Below the pieces are notes generated by a model, which was given only the letters and a program-made list of their open reading frames with translations, ran no database searches and was not told the DNA's origin. The translations under genes were made by a program, and so were the position numbers. Shown one piece after another: positions 13,101-24,131 of a stretch of 64,000 bases of DNA. Location: positions 868,001-932,000 of the forward strand of contig JAGVRJ010000012.1 of NCBI GenBank assembly GCA_019059635.1, given 5' to 3'. Each line of letters begins with the position of its first letter. The stretch's first letter is position 1. Source of the DNA: Proales similis (taxonomy: Eukaryota; Rotifera; Eurotatoria; Ploima; Proalidae).

Positions 13101-15289
13101 CTCGTAGCTCTTGAACGACTCAAATATGTCAATCAACGACTGCGTGGTCAGCTGTTCGTGGTATTTGATAGCAATCTGCACGCAGACTTGAAGGTTTTGT
13201 CTAATGTTGGCAGTTAGCATCGCCTTAATACATTCGAGTGAGTCCTGAACGCTCAACGAGCCGAAGTAGTTGACTAGCCATTCTGGGTTGAGCAGATGGG
13301 TGTGGACCACTGCACGCTTGATGTCATAAAGATCTGTGTAGTGCTCAAGAGCTCTCTGCAGCAGACCGGCTTTCTCACACAGCTGTGCAATATGTGCCCG
13401 ATCGTAGTGAGTAAACATTTGATTTCCCAGGATGGCATCGGCAACCTGAGGCGCACTCATCAAGTTCATTTCGAGCAAGCGAGTCTGCAGATAGCCTTCT
13501 GATTCGCGATTATTTTTCAGAGCATCGAGAAGGAACGAAGTGCACTGCTGAACCAAATTGTACTCCATGAATACATCAACCACCTGGTTCAAGTCAGCCA
13601 GCGGCTCATCCTCGCTCACCAGTAGCTGAGCGAACTGCAAAGCTTGATCGGGATTGATCCTCATGATGGCTCGCAGCAAAAATATGTAGTCAGGAGTGTA
13701 TTGGACCTTTTTGGCGTAGAGGACAATCTTTTGGAATTGGCCGGTTTCCACGAAGCACTGGATGACTTTATGCGGTACCACGGCTCTCAGGTAGACCGAA
13801 AGGGCAAGAGTGGCGTCCAAGGTCTTGATTAAATCGCCAAGCTCCTCACTTGCTTCAAGCTTCTCTTCTTTCAACCATTTTTCCAACAGCTGCTTTTTTC
13901 CTTGCTGAATAACAGGCTTGCAGAGCTCCAATGATTCGTACTTGTTCAGTTTTCCTTGATCAAGCAGAATTCCAAAGTATTGAAGGAGTGGAGAGGTTTG
14001 ACCCGGCTGTGTGGGGACCTGAATAAAGCGCTGAATGATCTCAGGGGTACGCAAAATGCCTCGTGGCGCCGATGCAGCGACTTTGGCCGCTTCAGAGTAG
14101 TTGGCCTGCTGGAATAGTTGATTGAAGCGGGTCACAAATAGATCGTCGGCACCCGGCAAGTTGCTGCGCGATGCCAATTTATAAGCGAGCTCAGTGTTGT
14201 TAAGGGTGCCGCTAATGTAAGTGACGATGTTTTCTTCATCAACTGTCACAGAAAGAACTTGTCCCTTTCGGTTTACACCGATGATGCCAGAAGTGGGCGT
14301 GTGCGGAGCGGTTACAAAAATCGTCTCGGCGCTAATTCGATTCATGAATATACATGTAGCCGTTTCAACATCATAAATGTGAATGTAACCGTATTTGGTG
14401 ATCAGATAAAGCACGTCATACTTTTCAGAAGCCTGCATAGCTACTGGAAAGTCGTTTTGCGCTTCAGGAGGGAAGAATACGTCAACTGCCTTCTTGGAGT
14501 AGGGCTGATTGCCAGCAGCGGGCTGTCCAACTTCAATTATATGCAACTTGCCACCTTGAGGTCCACGAACAGCAAAGCTGAAGATGGTCGAAGGCTCCTT
14601 ATTGCCAGGGAGCTTGAATTTAGTGAAGCAGGCTGCATGGCCCTCGATAGGCTGCGACACTTTTCGCTCAACCGAGTAGAGCTGCATTCGGCCCGCCACT
14701 CTGTTCTCCTGAGCGGAAATGCCAATCAAAAGAAGCCACTGCATAGTGTGGTCAGTTCGATAGTTTATAATTTGACATCCCTGCAAGCTGTTGTGTCTAT
14801 CGAACATTTTCACGGGCTGGGAGTCGCCTTCCATGCCCCAATGGTATACTGACTGCTCGGTGACAATGCCGATTGTGTTAACACTGATCCACTTCCAGAA
14901 CAAGCACTCCTCGGTCATTGTATATGCCTTCATCTTGCTTTTTAGTTCGATATTGAATATCTGAAGGGTCTTGCTCGCTTATTGTATCATGTTTTGATTA
15001 GAAAGCGTGATACAAGGCATTGAAAACAAATTAAATTACCTTTGAGGGCAATCACTTTTGAAGTTGGATGCATGATAGCCGAATCAGCGGTGATGGGCCG
15101 TCTTACAGGGTTAGCTGTATCATTCATGTCGATGATGACCACCTGAGCCGTATCTCCGGTTTTCTCTCGCACACAAATGAAGCGATCCGATTCCATGGTA
15201 AGTGTGCTGAAGCCGATGCTGGCCACATTGATGCCAGCATTCTGGAGCTGCAAATGCTCCTGAAATTTGATTGGTAATGCAGACGCCAT
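10136..15289 (-). CDS. Chc: Clathrin heavy chain
   Basis: Three exons: 15289-15040, 14977-10325 and 10266-10136, with introns of 62 and 58 bases, both entered in phase 1. The spliced product is 1677 residues; the human protein has 1675. The N-terminal beta-propeller (residues 1 to about 490) begins [20 protein letters not shown]. The long alpha-solenoid leg follows, and the C-terminal tail carries QLMLTAGP, the conserved Hsc70-docking motif used in uncoating, then a Gly/Pro/Gln-rich end. The second exon must start at 14977 to give [14 protein letters not shown]. Clathrin forms triskelia that coat vesicles in endocytosis and trans-Golgi sorting. Conservation is extremely high along the whole length and I see no broken or missing segment. 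Confidence 0.98.
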
Positions 15290-15828
15290 TAAATCTACGC
15301 GTTCAAGTATTTAGTTATTCCTTTAGGCCTAAGCAAAGAGGAGAGTAAAAGCGTTTGCTCAGTCAAAATTAGAGGCAGCTGAAAGAGACAAAGCCGTTAG
15401 TAAGCGAGACCCATTTCTTTATCATATGAGCTCTTTTGGTCATGAGATCAATATAATTAGTCGCTATCTACCGTGTCGAGCTCTGCTCAAACACGCTGAC
15501 AAGCTTTCAAGCTACGATGAGTCAGACCCAATCGTTCGCTCGCTCGCTAACTCAGTCATAGTAGAGTAATGCATGTATGCGCTCTAGACAAAAGAGAGAG
15601 AGAGACGGCTATGTTACTAGTTGTTAGTGTACACGCTCAAAGTTGCTTAACTGCATCCGTCGGCTTGATAGCTAAAATGCATATATGGAGACAAGCGAGT
15701 TTGAATATTGCAAATTCATAATCGCCGCGGTCCAACAACCATTTTGGATGCATTTTCGTCATCAATGAACAAATCGCGCTTCTATGTCTTAGTCGGCAAG
15801 CGATGAATATGTGTGTGTATGTCAGTAT

Positions 15829-15845
15829 GTGTGTGTGTGTGTGTG
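15829..15845. repeat. (GT)n microsatellite
   Basis: Pure GT dinucleotide run, preceded by a shorter imperfect GT run at 15811-15818. Confidence 0.85.
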
Positions 15846-16201
15846 GGTTTGAGTTGGCGTTCGCTGCATATTTAATTCGCCTTTTATGAGATTTGCAACT
15901 ATTGATCGAAGTGGCGTCGGAATAATCGAGTCACATGACCCAGAAATGCTGATCGAAAGACGAATATGCAGTCAAGACATCGACAACCTTGTGTTTGGGA
16001 CACTAAGCTCATTTGGCCTCTTATCCGACATATGATTTTACACGTGTTCAAAAATCTTCGCTCTCAATTCATAATTCGAGTGAATTAGTTGGCCCCTATT
16101 AAACGAATCCCTTAACTTAAATGAGCAGCAGAGTCGACGAGTGAATTGGGAATCATCATATCAAATTCAAACTTGAAGAGATAAAAAAGAAACTTGGATG
16201 C

Positions 16202-16207
16202 TTTATT
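16202..16207 (-). other. Polyadenylation signal AATAAA of the hnRNP U-like gene
   Basis: Canonical hexamer on the minus strand, 27 bases past the stop codon at 16234, implying a very short 3' UTR. Confidence 0.55.
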
Positions 16208-16233
16208 CAAGCTAGCAGTCATGCGCGCTCGAG

Positions 16234-18678
16234 TCAGAATTTCTTATCATTCAGGTCGGACGTGTTTATCTTATTGCTAACATTTGTTGAGAAAGCGGGC
16301 GTAGAAACAGAGCTGGATATGTAATTGGAAACATTTGTAGACATGGCAGAGCCCCAGCTATTGTAGGCAGGTTGATTCGCTCGATCGTCCGAGTACATGC
16401 CATGGCCTGCCAAGCCCCAAGCCTGGCCTCCTGGCCCAGGCATCATTGGTCTTGACTGCTGATAGCCTGCGATGGGCATCATTTGACCCCAGCCATGTCC
16501 TCTGCCATAGTTAGTGGGCCATCTGTAGTTGCTCTCTCCACCTCTACTCATATAAGTTGTTTGCATCATCATCCCGGTTGAATAAGCAGAGTGGTCGTAA
16601 GGGCTTGCATATCGAGCGGCCCTTCCCTTAAAAGTGTGTTAAGAAATGGATCTTCTCTGCGTCGGAAAACTTTTCTACCATCGATGGGTGCTGACGTCGA
16701 TGGTCAATATGATTTGGATAAGGATTGAATTGGGGATATGCGGGTGCCAGGTCTATTTTTGTGATTATGGTCATTAGAAATTGAAATTTAAACCATGATT
16801 TTACCTGGTCGTAGCATCATTGCCGACGGGTTCATTATGATCGATTTTGATAAATTTATCTCTATACGTGAAAAATTAATTGAGAATACTTAAAAAAAGA
16901 AAATGAACTGGCTCTTGTTACTTCTTTCTTCGTTTCTATCGGCTCTTTTCTTGATAATAGCTTCGAGTCGCGAGTTGCGCCCCTCTTGGTGGTATCTTTC
17001 TACAAGTTTTCCAGCAGTATCTTGATCTAAACCGACGTATTGTACCTCGTCAAATTCGCTCTCTCCAGGCAAGCAGAATGAAGCTTTAATTATTTAAATT
17101 AACTGGATTTTCCATTGAGTTATCACGCGTAAAAGCAACCTTTCAGATCGTTGATAAATTTCACGGGCACCTCTTTGTCCTCAAGTTTTTTCGACTCTTC
17201 GAGACGTCGCTTGTATTCTTCGTCTGAGGGAATAATAACTACAGCTCTTTTTTTAAAATTTGCGAACAAATCGAGCTTTCTTCTCCTGGCCGAACGATAC
17301 GTATTGGCCTGAACAGAGCTGAAGCTTAAAACTCTTAGAGAACTTATTAAGCGTCTGATTAGTTACCTGGTCTATAATAACATTGCGTCCGTATTTAGCC
17401 GCGATTATCAGAAGAAAGTTGAAACATTTGATTATTTTATCATAAAGCTCTTGACTGAGCTTGAACTGAGATTGAGAAAGTGAACTCTGAAATTGGTCGA
17501 ATGCGGCATTTTTCTTCTTCATTCCAAGCATCTATTGGATTGGATGCAAATTGAATATTAAGGCGTAAGAAAAATGACCGGATATGTTTCCGTATCCTAC
17601 TTTCATTTGTTTAACTATTCGAGACGCGCCAACAATTTGAAAATGTTCTTCAGGGTGTTGCTCTGCATACTCGTTAGCCCATTGAGATTTTCCACAGCCA
17701 GGCAAGCCGATTAGCACAATAGCCTTGTTAAATGGATAAGGCGATTTGAATTGATTCAGGCATTCCGATCGAATTACTTGGCATTCATTTTTGAACCGCC
17801 TATCAGGGCTGATTCGTTTTCTAAGGTCATGTGACAATTTCTGCATTAGCTCGAAACCGGGCTTGATCGGGGCGAAAGGCTCATCGCCGATCAAGCTCAC
17901 ACGCTGACCAAAGTTCATTTCAAACACAATGTTCTTGGTGAGAACATGCGGAACGAGCATGGCTTGCGATTTAGGAAATTTCGAATCAAGGAAGCTTTTC
18001 AACTCGTGACGAGAGATTTTAAACGCTTCGCCTAGGTCGAGGCCATTTTTACTAAACGAGATCAGAATATTCTCAGGGTCGCTTTCAAAGTCCTGAATAA
18101 AGGGTTTGAGAATTATTTTAAAATCATCGAAAAATGCAAATTCAATCGCTACCAAATAGGCGCCAACTGAGTCTCCTTTTTCCAATTGTTCTCCGTATTC
18201 AGCAAACTGTTCATTGTGACATTTGCGCCCATTACTGCAAAACGCAAAAGAGAACATTTGCTCGCCTGCGAAAATTAAGATCATTTGGACTGAGCATTTT
18301 TGGATAGCCAACTTACCCAACTGTAAGCTTGCTGACCAAATAGACCAGCCAACTCGGATCATATGAGGTTCTAGGTCATCTTTGGTGAGTTCTGGACACT
18401 CGTTTGTATCGGTTAACTATTTTAAGGTTTGAAAAGACTTAAATCAGCTTGTGGGGTCTCAGTGTACTTGCATGAACTTCAAACGCTGCTCGACCTGAAC
18501 AAACTCCATAAGTTGATCGACATCCAGCCCACATAGAAGAGAAGCCCTCGCCAGAAAGAGGATAAGCGAGCAAGCATTCCTTGTCAACCACAAGGTTGAG
18601 GTCACAAGTGAATGGATCGATCACCACGTCCTCATCACTAAACTCGAACTGAGTGTCCGGAATTTGATCGGGATCCAT
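16234..18678 (-). CDS. hnRNP U-like protein (SPRY plus P-loop kinase-like domain)
   Basis: Nine exons: 18678-18472, 18416-18317, 18265-17601, 17531-17367, 17308-17140, 17083-16922, 16861-16805, 16752-16679 and 16626-16234, giving 663 residues. The SPRY domain (about residues 20-215) contains GFSSMWAGCRSTYGV and IRVGWS. A polynucleotide-kinase-like P-loop domain follows, with Walker A GLPGCGKSQWA near residue 287 and NVIIDQ. Conserved LKASFCLP and LVERYHQEGR follow, then a Gly/Met/Pro/Tyr-rich tail. Order and sequence match HNRNPU/HNRNPUL1, nuclear RNA-binding proteins. No SAP domain is visible before SPRY; the first ATG in frame is 18678, and the frame stays open upstream, so a missing first exon is possible. 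Intron 1 appears to be GC-AG. The junctions of the last four exons rest only on open frames and splice consensus. Confidence 0.87.
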
Positions 18679-18898
18679 TTGTGGCCAAATGTTTTTCAAG
18701 AATTCTCCTCTTATTAAGCACGAGCAAGTATGCCTTTTTATGACCAGGTAAATCTAAGTTGACATGCGGCCGGCTTTAAATCTCACATCTCAACATCAGA
18801 CTGCAAATAAGATACCATCAACCAAAACCTTCTTTCGTTCATTTAGTTTCTGAGTTGTAAAAAATAAAAATTTCAAACGTAAAGCTCAAGTCCTAGAA

Positions 18899-18904
18899 TT
18901 TATT
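18899..18904 (-). other. Polyadenylation signal AATAAA of the DUF1647-like gene
   Basis: Canonical hexamer on the minus strand beginning only about 9 bases after the stop codon at 18913. It leaves room for a 3' UTR of only a few tens of bases before the next gene's promoter. Confidence 0.5.
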
Positions 18905-18912
18905 TCACAAAA

Positions 18913-20457
18913 TTAAGCTGGTCGGGTAAAGTAATTTTTTCCTTCGTAGCGGCGGACTTCAAAGAAGAAAGACTCTTGTTTGGTAAAAGCGAACGCGGGC
19001 AGGCATTTATTTGAGTCACTTGGGAAGCCGTAAAAGTAGCTGCTGATGATGGTTATTCTAATTTTCAAGATTTATTTTTTAGAATCTGATCAATGCGAGT
19101 TGAACAAATTGACTTACGCGTCTTGGTCATAGCGATGACAGCCACAGCAGCCAGTTATTGAAGAACCTTCCGGTGCAATACAGTTTTCATCAAGCGCGCA
19201 AGTAACCCAGGCTTTCATTATAAGCCAAGTGATAAATTGGTCCGAAAAGAAGAATATATTCGCCTCGATTGTATTGAATTGATTGTATTGAATAGCGTTG
19301 GAGCCAAACCATTTGAACATCAGAGGATTTGTGTAGCAGGTGAGACTGAGTCCGATGAACTGGCTAAGCATGCCGACTTGTTTCGAGGCTTTCAGCAATT
19401 TTCCGATTTGCCCGGACTGAAATCGAATTGAGGAGTCGACGTAAATTACGTTTGTGTGGTTCATCAGCACTTCCTTAAATATCTAGAATTAGCAATCATG
19501 TTTACTTATTGAATTGGAGAAAAGCTACTTGAATAAGGATCGGTTTCCATGCATAGACTTTAAGATTTTGAACGTGAGGAGCCACTTTCTGATAGACTTT
19601 AGATTCGTCAAATTTGATAAGTCTGCATTTACAATTGGCGATTGTCTGAGGAGATAAATCTCTCAATACTTGATCATGATTTCGGGCAAAGACTGAAAGA
19701 ATTACCGATTCACGCATCTCACTGGTAAGGCCCAAGTCATAGACAATCAGCTTTGCTTTGGGCAAATGCTCATGGATTTTGAAAACTGTAGCTTGAAGTG
19801 CCCCGTAATACTTCTGATCAGCCGCCGTCACAATCACAAGTTCTTCCTTGATATTCATTGGCTTACTCGATTATGGCTCGAGGACTTTGAAATGTTTTCT
19901 CTTACATTTTCGGATGGTTCAGGTCCAGATTCAGTGCGCGGCTGTTTGAATGAATAAACATCGGAAAGCTGGCTGAGTTGCTCGATGAATGCATCCGTAA
20001 CTTGAACTTCACCGTTGTCCACTAGTAAATAGTCTCTTATTTGCTGTTGATATTTAGCTGGCTCGATACCGGCTGAAAATTCTGTGAACGAAATAAGGCC
20101 AAGCGATTTCAGGGTAGAGCCGAACTCTGCCTCTTTCTCTTTCAATATTTTGAGCAGAAAGTTGATTCGGTGCTTTTCAATGTCCAACAGAAATCTCCCT
20201 CTCCCCGTACTGGTTTCTGGCAAATCTTTGGAAGAGCCAGTCGAAACCATAGCCGGCAATTTATGGACTGCGGGAGTGGGTACTGGATAGTGCTCTAATA
20301 TTTTCCAGTCGTTATGCTTTTCAGCCACTTGCTCATGTTCAATGATTGGACGGATTTGATTGCGAACGTTAACTGTTCGACTCAATTGAAAGAACAAAAT
20401 AGAGACGACAAGAAGAGCAACAAGCCGCAGAACATTGAGTTTGTTGAAGCGAAACAT
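18913..20457 (-). CDS. Type II membrane glycosyltransferase-like protein (DUF1647-like)
   Basis: Four exons: 20457-19906, 19861-19529, 19473-19118 (an alternative acceptor gives 19482) and 19057-18913, about 461-464 residues. The start is the ATG beginning MFRFNKLNVL; no ATG lies further upstream in this frame. A short cytosolic tail, one membrane segment (LVALLVVSILFF) and a long stem precede the conserved C-terminal domain, which holds VIVTAADQKYYGAL, VYDLGL, VYAWKPILIQ and VIYVDSSIRF. This is the layout of Golgi glycosyltransferases. The motifs resemble an uncharacterised invertebrate family (DUF1647 type) thought to be galactosyltransferase-like. VDSS occupies the place where many GT-A enzymes carry their metal-binding Asp. 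Substrate and activity are unknown. Confidence 0.68.
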
Positions 20458-21969
20458 TAAGCTAGAGGCATTTGTTGAGACCTGATTGTTCTCATCTAAA
20501 TTGTGCGTGTAGTGAATGCTAACAGATTTATGTTGAGGAGAGTAAAGATTAGATGGAAAAGGCAACGTTATACTGATAAGAGCGTTTCAATTAGGCCACC
20601 TATCTGCAATTATTTATTTCTAGGTTGGTTTCATTCCTTTTCACGAAGCGACAAACAACTAGGTGAAGAGATTCGGAGAGAATCCGAAAATATTGTCTCA
20701 TCGCTCCCTATTATTGGTTTAAACATGCAGAAGGAATTAGTCGGAGCGAAACTCTAGACGTCGAGAACTTGCCTCGAGAAATTCAGAGTACAGAGGATTT
20801 AGGTCTTTTGGGAGAGTGCGACTAGTGTTTGGTGCAAATTAACTTTTTTCGCTTTTGACGCGCGCGCTATTCCCATTCGTTACAGAACAAGACGAGTATC
20901 GTATGAAAGTAATTTTCTGCCGTTCGTCTAGGGGATTGCATAACAATAAATAGAAATAAATAATAGAAAAAAGAAGCGCAAGTGCCAAAAAGAAATCATC
21001 TAACGCGACGAAGCTCTTAAACACTGCGCATATTCGTTTAAAGTGGAATTTCGCTTCTCTTCTACTCCTGAGGGTTTTGGAAGAATACTCTTTCAACAAA
21101 CGCATGCTTTTCTAATTCCAAGAATCGCTCGAAATGGTAATGATCATTTAAGTTAAGGAGCATGTGTTCTCATCCAGGGTATATAATTAGAGTCATGCTC
21201 TGCCATGCCTCAAATAATATAAACGAAGTGTTGACTTGTTTGAAAGCTTAATATGAAGCCCAATAACGGCAAAGGTCGATAGAAGAGATATTTCAACGAC
21301 CGTTCGCAAAGATCGCTCGCTCAACTTGCTTTCTACAGACCTGGTTACGAATCGAGCTCTGTGGCGATCACTTGAAAATCAAGCACCTGGTTCAAAGCCG
21401 AGCTACTGGTTAATTTTTAACGGCGCTTTGAAATAATCTTACTTAATGCCAAAACTCAAGCACCCTGTGTCTGGCCCTACTCACACAACAGCGCCTTGAA
21501 TAGATCGTGTGAAAGGAGACAATGGGCGATATAATTGGATAGGCGTGCTAAAGAGCTTATTGAGTTCGGGTCCTGGCTTTGACAGAAACCTATTGATTGC
21601 TTTGAGTGTAGGCATCAATGAACTACTGGCTCTCTATCCGCGTCTAAGCTTAATTATTTGACGAGTTGCATTTTTATAAAAGCTTCTCTCGCCCAATTGT
21701 GATTAATTTGCTCATTTGCTTTCCTCGGATGCATTATTGCTGCAATTGATTCGAGCCTTCTAATAAGGCTCGTTTCATCTTTAATCACACTTGAGTGCAT
21801 CATTCCTTCCTGCACGCTTCACAGCCACTCGATCCCTTTCCAGCTCTTTGCAATCAGTACAAGTCTCAAATTGCCACTGGCTTAATTTGGATTTTCGTGT
21901 TTATTTTTAAGAATGATTTGGCAATTTTCTAAAAGAGATTATGTATACAGCGTCCGGAGTCAATACGTC
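20458..21969. other. Intergenic region upstream of the DUF1647-like gene
   Basis: About 1.5 kb. It should include the promoter of the glycosyltransferase-like gene and the 3' UTR of the nuclease gene. The only ORF of note is 21105-20839 (-), 88 codons with one hydrophobic stretch; I found no splice partner or homology and do not call it a gene. Confidence 0.4.
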
Positions 21970-22817
21970 TCACAGACTATCGCTGAAATTCAATATCGGG
22001 TGTGCATGATATTGTTCTTTCTTTTTGACTTTTTTCTTTCCTCCTTTTTCTAAGAGTTTTGAATCAATTTGGAGATTGAATATTGAAATTTGACCGCTTT
22101 CGTCTAAACTTACATCCTTTCGATAAATCCAAGGTTTAACAAAATGATTATCCGCCCAACAGCCTCGCTTGGCTTTGTGAGCGTTGTGCTCTATTTGCTT
22201 AAGATGAGAGCAGCCAGACTGACGAGGATAAAGCAAGACCATTCCAGCGTCTAGCATCAGTTTGTTCACATTCTGACCCTCAGAAGTCAATACAAAAGCT
22301 AGTTCTCGATTGTACATGTCTTTTTTAATTCGTTGGAGATACACTCTCGACCCCAATGGAAGAATTGACCTTTGATGTGAAAATTCGTATGAGACTTTGG
22401 ACAAATCTGAATGATCCCTGTACCCTTACTCTAAGTACTGGGTTGATTTTTTCCCCCAAGGTTCTTGATCCGACTCGGGTGCGTCCACACATCTTGAGAA
22501 ATTTTCGATATTAAAGCCCAGCAAGTATTCAGGATGTACAAGTCTTACACGAATCTGACTCGAATTCTTTCGTGGTCAGTGTGATTTAGAATAGTGATAG
22601 TGTCGCCATCATAAACCTTCTTTACGGTGTACTTGTGCCCTATAGAATTGATAGTGCATGATTAAATCTGTCTAAACGAATTATTCTCATGTAGTCACAA
22701 TTTCTTACCGTCCGGTTCAATTTTTTCGTAAAAACGGTTCCCAGTGTTTTTCTGGCTTTTCACAGCGACCAAAAGCAGAGCTGAGATGACCAATGTGACT
22801 AAGGTTTTCATGTTCAT
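21970..22817 (-). CDS. Secreted staphylococcal-nuclease-fold (thermonuclease-like) protein
   Basis: Four exons: 22817-22709, 22639-22549, 22492-22430 and 22369-21970, giving 220 residues with all phases consistent. An N-terminal signal peptide (MNMKTLVTLVISALLLVAVKSQ) precedes one SNase domain. The motifs YDGDTITIL, RIRVRFVCVDAPES, PWGKK and YNRELAFV align with bacterial thermonuclease. The catalytic or metal-binding equivalents D21, R35, D40, E43 and R87 are D49, R65, D70, E73 and R109. A Lys-rich tail (KKKVKKK) ends the protein. There is no Tudor domain and only one SNase repeat, unlike Tudor-SN. The prediction is an exported Ca-dependent nuclease for DNA or RNA, perhaps digestive or defensive. 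Spliced introns show it is a resident animal gene. Joining frames by eye is the main uncertainty. Confidence 0.8.
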
Positions 22818-23450
22818 TCACAACTGTCTACCGGTCTATACTGGGTTCTACAGTCAAGAGCTGAGGTGTATTAATGGGCTAACATAAGTGCTCTTTATGA
22901 TTCGTTGCTCATAATTCGAACAAATGCATTGGTAGTGTGCGTTTGGAGATTGGCCATACGATACAGTCAAATATTTATACAGTCGGCAGGGAAATGAGAT
23001 AAACCGGCTCCAAAGGGTAAAAGATGGTTATCGGCTTGATAGAAAAGGTTTAAGCAAAAGTCAATGAAGAGCACTACTGAAAAAGGGCACAACCAAACTG
23101 GCAGAAGGCCTCTTTTTGAATTTCTTTTCAATTGAAATAAACTAGAGTCACAACACAATATTTCAATTCAATTATCAGCGATCTCTTTGATTTAATGCCA
23201 ATCTTATTTTCTATCCAGCACTTTTGCTCATGAAGAAGATAGGGACACTGCGAGATGTGATCGGAGCTCAATCAGTTGGCCTAGAATTTCTATTCTTTTC
23301 AAAGATTCTTATATGGACGCATATTTATTCACTCAAATAGAATAGTAGCTTATTTCAAAAAGAAAAATAATTTAAGTCTTTGGGTCAAGCCGCGAGTAGA
23401 ATGGCTAGACTAATCTGTACATCAACAAATCTGAGACCAGAATGAAAATT
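22818..23450. other. Intergenic region between SNase-like 5' end and PDZ 3' end
   Basis: About 630 bases, no supported ORF. Contains the promoter side of the SNase-like gene and, at 23324-23329 on the minus strand, an AATAAA suited to the PDZ gene. Confidence 0.45.
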
Positions 23451-24131
23451 TTAGTGGCGCTGAACACTTGAAACCGCCCGATGCCAGTTGACTATCACTA
23501 TGTCCTGACAGCAAGTGCTGTAGTTCTTGAGTCGGTCTTTTTCACCGAATTTTAAGCCAAAGTATTTTGATTCGTGGACAACCACCAGGTGGACAAAGTC
23601 TTTGGGCTCTATTATGTCTCTGACTTGTTCAATTTTGGTAACTTGGCTTCCGACAGTCTGGTCGTCGACTTCGATTAAAATGTCTCCAGGGCGTAGACTG
23701 AACTCTGCAGGGCTGTCGGGCATCACTTCGCATACGTAAATGAAACTTTCACCTTTTACAATTTCCTCGGCTATTGAAAAGCCAAATCCGACATCGGGCC
23801 ATTTGCAAATCGTAACCGCACGAATCGCACCGTTTAAGTGCGATCGAGTAGATTCGTATTCGTCGTCATAGAAAAACGACTTACTTTGATATTCGTACTC
23901 CAGGTAGCCATCAGTTTCACTTATCATCCGAGCGTATGTGAATTTGTTGGCGTCGCCGTTCGGGTAATGACCGGGCTCGAAAATATAATCATACGGCTCC
24001 TCGACATGATAGTCTTTGTTTGCGCTAGCGTCGGTGCTGACTTCATTAGAAGTGTCCTCAAATTCGGTGATTCTAACAGAATCATCAGAGCTTGCACTCG
24101 CCTGCGACTCGGCCATCACTGAAGAGCTCAT
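23451..24131 (-). CDS. Single-PDZ-domain protein of unknown identity
   Basis: Single exon, 226 residues, ATG at 24131. The N-terminal 80 residues are acidic and Ser/Asp/Glu-rich with many tyrosines (VEEPYDYIFEPGHYPNG), probably disordered. One PDZ domain spans about residues 100-185: the carboxylate-binding loop is VGFGFSI, followed by FIYVCEVMPDSPAE, LRPGDILIEVDDQ and a VHLVVVHE strand. PDZ domains bind C-terminal peptides of membrane or signalling proteins. I do not recognise the family beyond the domain; there is no signal peptide or membrane segment, so a cytosolic scaffold is the simplest reading. It diverges from the LIMP-2-like gene. Confidence 0.75.
   Translation of the reverse strand: MSSSVMAESQASASSDDSVRITEFEDTSNEVSTDASANKDYHVEEPYDYIFEPGHYPNGDANKFTYARMISETDGYLEYEYQSKSFFYDDEYESTRSHLNGAIRAVTICKWPDVGFGFSIAEEIVKGESFIYVCEVMPDSPAEFSLRPGDILIEVDDQTVGSQVTKIEQVRDIIEPKDFVHLVVVHESKYFGLKFGEKDRLKNYSTCCQDIVIVNWHRAVSSVQRH

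Larger units (their letters stand above)
15290..16233. promoter_or_regulatory. Upstream region of clathrin heavy chain
   Basis: About 940 bases between the clathrin ATG and the 3' end of the hnRNP U-like gene. It holds a GA tract near 15592-15605 and a GT repeat at 15829-15845 but no supported ORF. It should contain the clathrin promoter and 5' UTR; I cannot place a transcription start. Confidence 0.45.

Noticed and set aside
14259-14852. 197-codon plus-strand ORF
   Set aside because: Lies antisense inside the highly conserved clathrin coding exon; it is a shadow of codon bias with no domain features.
18266-18316. In-frame read-through between two SPRY exons
   Set aside because: It is open in frame, but GTAAG and CGCAG splice sites bound it and its removal restores QLG-EQMFSF, matching the family.
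20839-21105. 88-codon minus-strand ORF with one hydrophobic stretch
   Set aside because: No homology, no splice partner and no conserved motif; could be chance in AT-rich DNA.
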